DNA from: Pseudomonadota bacterium
GTDB lineage: Bacteria > Pseudomonadota > Alphaproteobacteria > Acetobacterales > Acetobacteraceae
Reading direction: 5' to 3'
DNA: 8,632 bases
NCBI GenBank assembly: GCA_021826485.1
Contig: JAKAZX010000155.1
Span: forward strand, 1 to 8,632
The number at the start of each line of letters is the position of its first letter. Position 1 is the stretch's first letter. Of the stretch, positions 1 through 7,102 are shown one piece after another. Below the pieces are notes generated by a model that was not told the DNA's origin, searched no databases, and saw only the letters and a list, made by a program, of their open reading frames with translations. A program made the translations under genes and the position numbers.

Positions 1-2030
<2,030 letters not shown>

Positions 2031-2176
2031 GCCTGTCCTGCTGCCCCGTGGAAAAGGACCTGGGGGATCCCTCGATATGCCGCCGCCCGGCCGGCCGGCA
2101 CGTGCCGCGTTCCCGCACCCCCGTCGGGACCGGCCAGCGCCGCCGCTTTGCCCCGCGGCGTTCCGCCAACGGGATC

Positions 2177-2207
2177 GCGGGCGGAAACCACGCCGGTTTC
2201 CGCCCGC
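2177..2207 (-). promoter_or_regulatory. 13-bp perfect hairpin in the rplL-rpoB gap
   Basis: The arms 2177-2189 and 2195-2207 are exact reverse complements over 13 bp, with a 5-nt loop at 2190-2194. In the mRNA it is the second of two consecutive stem-loops after the rplL stop. No run of U follows it in the transcribed direction, so it does not look like a classical intrinsic terminator. In E. coli the equivalent junction holds an attenuator and an RNase III processing site that lower rpoB expression relative to L7/L12; a similar role here is inference. Confidence 0.7.
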
Positions 2208-2217
2208 CGAAGCTTCA

Positions 2218-2241
2218 ACGGCGGCCCGGGCGGGCCGCCGT
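2218..2241 (-). promoter_or_regulatory. 10-bp perfect hairpin just downstream of rplL
   Basis: The arms 2218-2227 and 2232-2241 pair perfectly over 10 bp around a 4-nt loop (2228-2231). The stem starts about 25 nt after the rplL stop codon and is nearly all G:C. It is followed by a mixed sequence rather than a U-tract, then by the 13-bp hairpin. It could act as an attenuator, a 3'-end stabiliser for the abundant rplJL message, or a processing site. A weaker 6-bp stem (2141-2146 with 2155-2160) lies further toward rpoB. The remaining gap up to the rpoB start shows no gene. Confidence 0.7.
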
Positions 2242-2266
2242 ACTGCCGACGATTCGTCTTCGCCAG

Positions 2267-2653
2267 TTACTTCACCTCGACGCTGGCGCCCTGCTCTTCC
2301 AGCACCTTCTTGATCTTCGCCGCCTCGTCCTTGTTCACGCCTTCCTTCACGGGCTTGGGCGCGGCTTCCACCAGGTCCTTGGCCTCCTTCAGGCCAAGCC
2401 CCGTGATCGCACGGATCTCCTTGATCACGTTGATCTTCTTGTCGCCCACGCTGGCCAGGATGACGGTGAACTCGGTCTGCTCCTCGACCGCAGCGGCGGG
2501 CGCCGCCGCGGCGCCGGCCGCCGGCGCGGCGGCCATGGCAACGGGAGCGGCGGCGGAGACGCCCCACTTGTCCTCAAGCAACTTGGAGAGTTCGGCGGCT
2601 TCCAGCACGGTCAGGCTGGACAGCTCGTCAACCAGCTTCTGCAGATCGGCCAT
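2267..2653 (-). CDS. rplL: 50S ribosomal protein L7/L12
   Basis: This is the ribosomal stalk protein that recruits and activates the translational GTPases (IF2, EF-Tu, EF-G, RF3); several dimers bind the C-terminal helix of L10. The product is 128 residues, within the family's usual range. The N-terminal dimerisation domain is about residues 1-32. It is followed by an Ala/Pro-rich flexible hinge (about 33-57). The globular C-terminal domain has the conserved KINVIKEIRAITGLGLKEAKDLVE (from about 73) and ends EEQGASVEVK. The ATG has AGGGA 7 nt upstream (2661-2665). It lies 86 nt after rplJ, a spacer that contains one 6-bp hairpin. Its strong ribosome site fits the need for excess L12 over L10. 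Confidence 0.98.
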   Translation of the reverse strand: MADLQKLVDELSSLTVLEAAELSKLLEDKWGVSAAAPVAMAAAPAAGAAAAPAAAVEEQTEFTVILASVGDKKINVIKEIRAITGLGLKEAKDLVEAAPKPVKEGVNKDEAAKIKKVLEEQGASVEVK

Positions 2654-2693
2654 GATTGTGTCCCTAATCTAGTCCCAGGTCGGTTCCATGCAA

Positions 2694-2709
2694 GCCCGCC
2701 GGTGCGGGC
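2694..2709 (-). repeat. Small hairpin in the rplJ-rplL spacer
   Basis: GCCCGC (2694-2699) pairs perfectly with GCGGGC (2704-2709) around the loop 2700-2703. There is no U-tract, and the stem ends roughly 40 nt before the rplL start. It may simply separate the two translation units on the mRNA. Its function is unknown, and a 6-bp stem is not rare in DNA this GC-rich. Confidence 0.4.
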
Positions 2710-2739
2710 CTGCCATCACTTTTGTTCACGCGCTGCCGG

Positions 2740-3273
2740 TCAGGCAGCCTCGGCCTCCTGGCCCCCGTCCTTCTTGGCGAAAGCCGCCAGCACCCGTGCG
2801 ATCTGTCCGCCCGGCGCCTGCAGGACGCCGGCGATGCGCGTGGCCGGGGTTTGCAGCATCCCCAGCAACCGCGCCCGCAGCGCCTCCAGCGACGGCAGTT
2901 CCGACAGCGCCTTGACACCAGCCGCATCCAGCGTCTGGCCGCCGATGGCACCGCCGAGCACCGTGAACTTCTCGTTGGTCCTGGCGAACTCGATGGCCGT
3001 CTTCGCCACCGCCACCGGGTCCGCCGCCCACGCCAGCGCGGTCGGTCCCTTCAGCAGTGGCTTGATGCCCTCGAATCGGGTCCCGGTGAGGGCGAGGGTG
3101 GCCAGCCGGTTCTTCGCGACCTTGAAGTTCGCCCCTGCCGCCCGCATCCGCCGCCGCAGTTCCGTCACCTCGGCGACCGTCAGCCCGCTGTTGCGGGTGA
3201 CGACGACGATCGACGTGTCCGCGAGCATGGACGTGAGCGCGGCAACGAACTCCCGCTTCTCCGTACGGTCCAA
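2740..3273 (-). CDS. rplJ: 50S ribosomal protein L10
   Basis: L10 anchors the L7/L12 dimers to the GTPase-associated region of 23S rRNA and, in other bacteria, represses translation of its own operon by binding the rplJ leader. The predicted product is 177 residues (family typically 165-180). Family features are DRTEKREFV at the N-terminus, SIVVVTRNSGLTVAEVTELRRRMR (about 21-44) and the RNA-binding FKVAKNRLA (50-58). KPLLKGPTALAW follows at 71-82, and the C-terminal helix that holds L12 is about residues 145-167. I start it at a TTG (3273), because homologues begin MDRxEK at exactly this residue and a GGAG lies 7 nt upstream (3281-3284). The same frame stays open for another 50 codons to an ATG at 3423, but that extension is Arg/Gly/Pro-rich, unlike L10, and overlaps the structured leader. 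Confidence 0.93.
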   Translation of the reverse strand: MDRTEKREFVAALTSMLADTSIVVVTRNSGLTVAEVTELRRRMRAAGANFKVAKNRLATLALTGTRFEGIKPLLKGPTALAWAADPVAVAKTAIEFARTNEKFTVLGGAIGGQTLDAAGVKALSELPSLEALRARLLGMLQTPATRIAGVLQAPGGQIARVLAAFAKKDGGQEAEAA

Positions 3274-3336
3274 GTCCCGTCTCCACTCGGTGGCCGGGCA
3301 CGGGGGTCCGTGACCGGCCGGGTTGCCCTCTGGGCC

Positions 3337-3364
3337 GCGCCGCTCACCCGCAGGTGGGCGGCGC
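3337..3364 (-). promoter_or_regulatory. Hairpin with UGCG tetraloop upstream of rplJ
   Basis: The arms pair over 7 bp (3337-3343 with 3358-3364), then a single C/A mismatch (minus-strand sense), then 4 more base pairs (3345-3348 with 3353-3356). The loop 3349-3352 reads UGCG in RNA, a UNCG-type stable tetraloop. No U-tract follows, so it is not an obvious terminator. It lies about 60 nt before the TTG start of rplJ and could set leader folding or ribosome access. Confidence 0.6.
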
Positions 3365-3368
3365 TGCC

Positions 3369-3413
3369 CGGTTCGCCTGTCGAGGCGGGGCCGCAGCCCC
3401 GTAGCCGGAACCG
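3369..3413 (-). promoter_or_regulatory. Three-way RNA junction in the rplJ leader
   Basis: A 6-bp closing stem (3369-3374 with 3408-3413) encloses two hairpins. The first is a 6-bp stem (3386-3391 with 3396-3401) with a UGCG loop. The second is a short stem (3375-3378 with 3383-3386). The two inner stems share the base at 3386, so only 3 bp of the second can form when the first is complete. A purine/pyrimidine single-stranded segment (3402-3407) joins the closing stem to the first arm. This is the best candidate for the L10 recognition element, by position only. Confidence 0.5.
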
Positions 3414-3584
3414 CCCAGGACATGCCGGACCTTGCGGCCGGTGATCCTCGGCTTCCCCGTCTCCCGTGCGCGGGCCGTGCGGCCCATTACCATCCCGGGG
3501 GATGACGCGCGGTCTCGGACAGGTTCGGGGGCTCCCGCCCCCTGCCCGCCGCCCCGCCGGATGGCGGCGCGGCGTATTCCGTCG

Positions 3585-4277
3585 TCACGCCGTCAGGCTG
3601 CTCACATCCACCCGCACGCCCGGGCCCATGGTGGAGCTCAGCGCCGCCTTCTGGACATAGGTGCCCTTGGCGCCGGCCGGCTTGGCCTTGACGATCGCAT
3701 CGGCGAAGGCGCGCGCATTCTCCAGCAGCTTCTCGGCCGGGAAGCTCGCCTTGCCGATGCCGGCATGCACGATGCCCGCCTTCTCGGCGCGGAACTCGAC
3801 CTGCCCGGCCTTGGCGGCGCCGACCGCGCCGCGCACGTCCATGGTCACCGTGCCGAGCCGCGGGTTCGGCATCAGCCCGCGCGGGCCGAGGATCTTACCC
3901 AGCCGGCCGACCAGCGCCATCATGTCCGGGGTGGCGATGCAGCGGTCGAAATCGATCTGCCCGGCCTGCACCTTCTCTGCCAGGTCCTCCGCCCCCACCA
4001 CGTCGGCGCCGGCGGCCTGCGCCTCCTCCGCCTTGGCGCCGCGGGCGAACACGGCGATGCGCAGCGTCTTGCCGGTCCCGTTGGGCAGGCTGACCAGCCC
4101 GCGCACCATCTGGTCCGCGTGGCGCGGGTCGATGCCCAGGTTCATCGCCATCTCGATCGTCTCGTCGAACTTGGCGCGGGCGTTCTGCTTCACCAGCGCC
4201 ACCGCATCGGCCAGCGCATAGGATTTCGCCCGGTCCACCGTCGCGCTCGCCGCCGTCAGCCGCTTGTTGTGCGCCAT
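3585..4277 (-). CDS. rplA: 50S ribosomal protein L1
   Basis: L1 binds 23S rRNA helices 76-78, forms the mobile L1 stalk that guides deacylated tRNA out of the E site, and in E. coli represses the rplKA message. The product is 230 residues, the usual bacterial length. Seen motifs are KFDETIEMAMNLGIDPRHADQMVRG (37-60) and the hallmark GRLGKILGPRGLMPNP (124-139) followed by RLGTVT. The conserved C-terminal part reads AGIGKASF (172-179) and ends TMGPGVRVDVSSL. The ATG lies 3 nt after the rplK stop. Its Shine-Dalgarno GGAGGG (4285-4290) is inside the last codons of rplK, which indicates translational coupling. No anomaly was seen. Confidence 0.98.
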   Translation of the reverse strand: MAHNKRLTAASATVDRAKSYALADAVALVKQNARAKFDETIEMAMNLGIDPRHADQMVRGLVSLPNGTGKTLRIAVFARGAKAEEAQAAGADVVGAEDLAEKVQAGQIDFDRCIATPDMMALVGRLGKILGPRGLMPNPRLGTVTMDVRGAVGAAKAGQVEFRAEKAGIVHAGIGKASFPAEKLLENARAFADAIVKAKPAGAKGTYVQKAALSSTMGPGVRVDVSSLTA

Positions 4278-4280
4278 GGC

Positions 4281-4715
4281 TCAGCCCTCCACCACGGTCA
4301 GGCCCATCGAGCGGGCCGAGCCGGCCAGCATCCGCACCGCGCCCTCGACGTCGTTGGCGTTCATGTCCTTCATCTTCTGGGCGGCGATCTCGCGAAGCTG
4401 GGTGGTGGTGACGCGGCCGACGGTCGCGCCCTTGCCGGGGCTGGTGGACCCGCTCTCGATCCCGGCGGCCTTCTTCAGGAAGTAGCTGTTCGGCGGCGTC
4501 TTGGTGATGAAGGTGAAGGTGCGGTCGGCGAAGGCGGTGATCACCACCGGCACCGGCATCCCCGGCTCCATCTGCGCGGTGACGGCGTTGAATTCCTTCA
4601 CGAAGGCCATGATGTTGAGCCCGCGCTGGCCGAGCGCGGGGCCAACCGGCGGCGACGGATTGGCCTTGCCGGCGGGGATTTGCAGCTTGATGTAGCCGAC
4701 GATCTTCTTCGCCAT
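4281..4715 (-). CDS. rplK: 50S ribosomal protein L11
   Basis: L11 forms the base of the GTPase-associated centre with 23S rRNA helices 43-44, and with thiopeptide antibiotics it makes a binding pocket; it is also needed for RelA activation. The product is 144 residues, the normal bacterial length. The N-terminal domain carries the proline-rich switch region PSPPVGPALGQRGLNIM (20-36), with the prolines that contact thiostrepton-type drugs retained. The C-terminal rRNA-binding domain includes KTPPNSYFLKKAAGIESGS (72-90) and ends MKDMNANDVEGAVRMLAGSARSMGL. The ATG at 4715 is preceded by AAGGAG (4722-4727). It is the first ribosomal gene of the cluster here; the expected upstream neighbour nusG is not present. 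Confidence 0.98.
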   Translation of the reverse strand: MAKKIVGYIKLQIPAGKANPSPPVGPALGQRGLNIMAFVKEFNAVTAQMEPGMPVPVVITAFADRTFTFITKTPPNSYFLKKAAGIESGSTSPGKGATVGRVTTTQLREIAAQKMKDMNANDVEGAVRMLAGSARSMGLTVVEG

Positions 4716-4739
4716 CCCTGGCTCCTTCGCTCCAAGGGA
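4715..4739 (-). promoter_or_regulatory. Hairpin displaying the rplK ribosome binding site in its loop
   Basis: In the rplK leader, 4732-4739 can pair with 4715-4721: 4 bp, a one-base bulge, then 3 bp. The 10-nt loop (4722-4731) contains the AAGGAG ribosome site, and the 3' arm ends on the A of the start codon. Such a fold could tune initiation on rplKA. In E. coli L1 represses at the start of rplK, but I could not identify an L1-binding motif here. The stem is short, so chance pairing is possible. Confidence 0.35.
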
Positions 4740-4810
4740 CCGCGGTGCATGCGACCCGGCCGCGCCCGTGCGCAGCCCGGCGGTCTCCCGCGTTCCGAGA
4801 TGAAGCGGCG

Positions 4811-4840
4811 CGTCTAGCCCAGCGGCGCGCGCGAGTCCAG
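4811..4840 (-). promoter_or_regulatory. Weak candidate promoter for the rplK operon
   Basis: On the minus strand CTGGAC (4835-4840) and TAGACG (4811-4816) are separated by 18 nt, a loose match to the sigma70 -35 and -10 elements. A start near 4804 would give a leader of about 90 nt. The 138-bp gap between the SH3-domain gene and rplK is the natural site for the operon promoter. Both boxes deviate from consensus, and readthrough from the upstream genes is an alternative. Confidence 0.25.
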
Positions 4841-4853
4841 CGCCAATCCGCGC

Positions 4854-5519
4854 TCAGGACAGATCGACCTCGGTGCTCAGCATATAGCCGGTCGTCCCGT
4901 CATGCTCCACTTCCACCCATTGCGTCAGGTTCCGCCACAGCATCCGGCGCACCGGCAGCCGCGTGCCGGGCGGCAGGGTGGCCAGCACCGGGGCGCCGGC
5001 ATCGGGGTCGCGCCGCAGCGCGGCGGGGCGATCGTGGACGGTCGCGGTGTGGTATTCCGGCGCCCCCGTCGCCGCGACCGGCGCGGCGCCCAGGCGCAGC
5101 CGCGGGCCATAGGCGACGTAGCCGCCGGCCGCCGCCGCCAGCAGCAGCAGGCTCGCGATCGCCAGGGCGCGCAGCCGGCCGCCGCGGCGGCGCAGGTTCA
5201 GCGCGGCGTGCAAATCCTCCGCCTCGCGGCGCAGTACGTCCGCTTCCCGCCGCGCGGTCAGCAGCTCGGCCTCGGTGTCGTCCAGGCGGCTGCGCAGCCG
5301 TTCCAACTCCCGCTCCAGCCGGCGGACGCGCACGCTCTGCGCCGCCGCGGAGTCGGCGCCGGCCATGAAGATCGCCTTCAACTGGCCGCCGGTCAGTCCC
5401 AGCCGGCGGGCCAGCGCGCCGACCGCGCGGCCGGCATTGTCCGCCTCCCCGTCATCCGAGACGAGCAGGGCGAGGCGGTTGGCGAGGCGCTCGATCTCCT
5501 CCTCGCTCACCCCATTCAT
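4854..5519 (-). CDS. Membrane-anchored coiled-coil protein with C-terminal SH3-like domain
   Basis: The 221-residue product has no close named family that I recognise. Residues 1-60 are acidic then helical and include ALARRLGLTGGQLKAIFMAGADS (35-57). Residues about 62-108 form a highly charged heptad-like coiled coil (RVRRLERELERLRSRL onward). A basic RRRGGR precedes one membrane helix (about 117-138, IASLLLLAAAAGGYVAYG). After it, about 157-219 resembles a bacterial SH3 (SH3b) domain: spaced small hydrophobics, VLATLPPGTRLPVRR, then WVEVEHDGTTGYM near the end. The positive-inside rule puts the coiled coil in the cytoplasm and the SH3b domain in the periplasm. The ATG overlaps the stop of the ThDP enzyme gene by 4 nt (ATGA), and no Shine-Dalgarno is visible, so translation probably depends on coupling. 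SH3b domains often bind peptidoglycan or peptides; a partner here is unknown. Confidence 0.85.
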   Translation of the reverse strand: MNGVSEEEIERLANRLALLVSDDGEADNAGRAVGALARRLGLTGGQLKAIFMAGADSAAAQSVRVRRLERELERLRSRLDDTEAELLTARREADVLRREAEDLHAALNLRRRGGRLRALAIASLLLLAAAAGGYVAYGPRLRLGAAPVAATGAPEYHTATVHDRPAALRRDPDAGAPVLATLPPGTRLPVRRMLWRNLTQWVEVEHDGTTGYMLSTEVDLS

Positions 5520-7051
5520 GTGGCGAGTGCGATCAGGAACGGGCCGGACCGGGCGCAGGACTGGGCGAACAGGTCGTTGAACGTCGCCATGTCGGTGGCG
5601 CGCGCCGCCGGCACGCCGAACCCCTCCGCCACCCGCACCCAGTCGATGTCCGGCCGGCCGAGATCGAGCATGTCGAGCGCGGTGCGGCCCGGATTGGCGC
5701 CGACCGCGGTCAGTTCGCCCTGCAGGATGGCATAGCGGCGGTTGTCGAAGATCACCGTGGTCACGTCCAGCCGCTCGCGCGCCTGGGTCCACAGCGCCTG
5801 CACCGTATAGAGGGCGGAGCCGTCGGCCTGCAGCGTCACCAACCGCCGCCCGGGGGCGCCGATCGCCGCGCCGGTGGCCAGCGGCAGCCCCTCCCCGATC
5901 GCGCCGCCGCAGAGTTGCAGCCAGTCATGCGGCGCGGCGCCGAACGTGCCGCGGAAGAAGCCGCGGCCGAAGGTGATGCTCTCGTCCACCACCACCGCCT
6001 GCTCCGGCAGCAGCGCCGCCAGCGACTGGGCGAACGCCTCCGACGTGATGGCGCCGCGCGCCGGCTCCGGCCGCGGGGTGGCGGGCGGGGCGGCGTCGGG
6101 CAGGCCGAGCTGGTCGGCCAGCGCCTCCAGCGCCGCCGCCGCGTCCTGCTCCGGCCGCGCCAGCTCATGCACCTGCGCGGTCGCGGGCGCGAGGCGGCCG
6201 GGCTTGCCCGGATAGGCGAAGAAGCCCACCGGCGCGCGCGCCCCGGCCAGGATCAGGTGGCGCACGTCCGCCAGCACCGCGCAGGCGGCATCGACCGGAT
6301 AGGGCAGCCGCTCGATCGCCAGCCGCCCCTGGCCGCGCGCCATGCGGGCGTTGGAGATCGGGGTGCGCAATTGCACCCCGGTGCCCGCCGCCAGCCGCGC
6401 CGCCGCGCGCAGCCCGCGCTCGGACAGCGCCGAGCCGCCGAGGAACAGCATGGTGGCGCCGTCCCAGGGATACAGCCGGGCGATGGTGGCAATGGTGGTC
6501 GGCGCCGGCGCGGCGGCCACCGGCACCGGCAGTGGCGGGGCGACCACCCCGCCCTCGTCCCAGCAGGTGTCGCTGGGCAGGATCAGGGTGGCGACCTGGC
6601 CGGGGCCGGTGCGCGCCGCCTGCACCGCGACCGCGGCATCGGCGCCGACGGTCGCCGCACTCCGCGCCGTGCGCACCCAGTGGGAGGCGCCGCGCGCCCA
6701 CCCCTCGGTATCCGCGGTCAGCGGCGCGTCCAGCACGCGATGGTGGGTCGCCTGGTCGCCGACGCAGTTCACCACCGCCGACTGCGCCCGCCGTGCGTTG
6801 TGCAGATTGGCCAGCCCGTTGGCGAGGCCGGGGCCGCAATGCAGCAGCGTCGCCGCCGGCTTGCCGGCGAGCCGCGCGTAGCCGTCGGCGGCCCCGGTCG
6901 CCACCCCCTCGAACAGCGCCAGCACGCAGCGCATTCCTGGAATGCGGTCGAGGGCGGCGACGAAATGCATCTCGCTCGTGCCAGGATTGGCGAAGCAGGT
7001 ATCGACGCCCGCCCCCAGCAGCGTCTGCACCAGGCTTTCCGCGCCGTTCAT
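5516..7051 (-). CDS. Thiamine-diphosphate-dependent enzyme, acetolactate synthase/benzoylformate decarboxylase-like
   Basis: The 511-residue product has the domain order of the ThDP decarboxylase/carboligase superfamily. The N-terminal pyrimidine-binding domain (about 1-165) has ANPGTSEMHFVAALD (21-35) and the activating glutamate E48 in FEGVATGAADGYARL. HCGPGLANGLANLHNA follows at 71-86. A divergent central domain spans about 185-300. The C-terminal diphosphate-binding domain (about 335-511) has GGAIGEGLPLATGAAIG (382-398) and the Mg-ThDP motif ADGS (409-412) ending at DN (436-437). The metal-binding Asp410 and Asn437 are kept, although the first Gly of GDG and the first Asn of NN are changed. 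The central domain lacks obvious FAD-binding features and the protein is shorter than true acetolactate synthases (about 560-590), so a role in branched-chain amino acid synthesis is unlikely. A 2-oxo acid is the expected substrate type. The start has AAGGGA 7 nt upstream. Confidence 0.9.
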   Translation of the reverse strand: MNGAESLVQTLLGAGVDTCFANPGTSEMHFVAALDRIPGMRCVLALFEGVATGAADGYARLAGKPAATLLHCGPGLANGLANLHNARRAQSAVVNCVGDQATHHRVLDAPLTADTEGWARGASHWVRTARSAATVGADAAVAVQAARTGPGQVATLILPSDTCWDEGGVVAPPLPVPVAAAPAPTTIATIARLYPWDGATMLFLGGSALSERGLRAAARLAAGTGVQLRTPISNARMARGQGRLAIERLPYPVDAACAVLADVRHLILAGARAPVGFFAYPGKPGRLAPATAQVHELARPEQDAAAALEALADQLGLPDAAPPATPRPEPARGAITSEAFAQSLAALLPEQAVVVDESITFGRGFFRGTFGAAPHDWLQLCGGAIGEGLPLATGAAIGAPGRRLVTLQADGSALYTVQALWTQARERLDVTTVIFDNRRYAILQGELTAVGANPGRTALDMLDLGRPDIDWVRVAEGFGVPAARATDMATFNDLFAQSCARSGPFLIALAT

Positions 7052-7102
7052 CCGCCCATCCCTTGCCCGTCCATCCGCCCGCCATACCCCGCAGGAGCCG
7101 CG
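7052..7102. promoter_or_regulatory. 51-bp divergent spacer between the ThDP enzyme and dehydrogenase genes
   Basis: Both ribosome sites lie here: AGGAG (7093-7097) for the rightward dehydrogenase gene and AAGGGA (7059-7064, minus strand) for the ThDP enzyme gene. The spacer is too short for two independent promoters, so at least one promoter must lie inside a coding region, or the two overlap. I could not assign convincing -35/-10 boxes. The layout favours shared regulation but does not prove it. Confidence 0.5.

Larger units (their letters stand above)
3274..3584 (-). promoter_or_regulatory. Structured rplJ leader (candidate L10 autoregulatory leader)
   Basis: This 311-nt gap between the rplA stop and the rplJ start has no credible gene but is rich in RNA structure. 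Read on the minus strand it contains a short stem (3472-3476 with 3481-3485) and a three-way junction. The junction has a closing stem at 3408-3413 with 3369-3374, and arms 3396-3401/3386-3391 and 3383-3386/3375-3378. A long hairpin (3358-3364 with 3337-3343) lies closer to rplJ. Position and layout match the L10-binding leader known from other bacteria, where L10 or the L10-L12 complex represses rplJL. I could not confirm the kink-turn that defines that RNA family. No clear promoter was seen inside. Confidence 0.6.

Noticed and set aside
2141..2241. Intrinsic (Rho-independent) terminator between rplL and rpoB
   Set aside because: The hairpins are strong but none is followed by a T-run on the minus strand, and rpoB is the next gene in the operon; kept as regulatory hairpins instead.
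4716..4810. L1-binding site in the rplK leader
   Set aside because: A GGGAGACCG stretch is present, but I could not fold it into the known L1 recognition pattern, so no claim is made.
3432..4817. A 461-codon plus-strand frame across rplA and rplK
   Set aside because: It is antisense to two confidently identified ribosomal proteins, and its composition is typical of a shadow frame.
4716..4853. tRNA-Trp, secE or nusG remnants upstream of rplK
   Set aside because: No cloverleaf, SecE-like membrane helix or NusG-like sequence could be found in the 138-bp gap.
5915..7102. N-terminal extension of the dehydrogenase frame reaching back to 5915 on the plus strand
   Set aside because: The upstream part is antisense to the ThDP enzyme and Arg/Gly-rich. 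The dehydrogenase family begins at the ATG at 7103, which has a good ribosome site.
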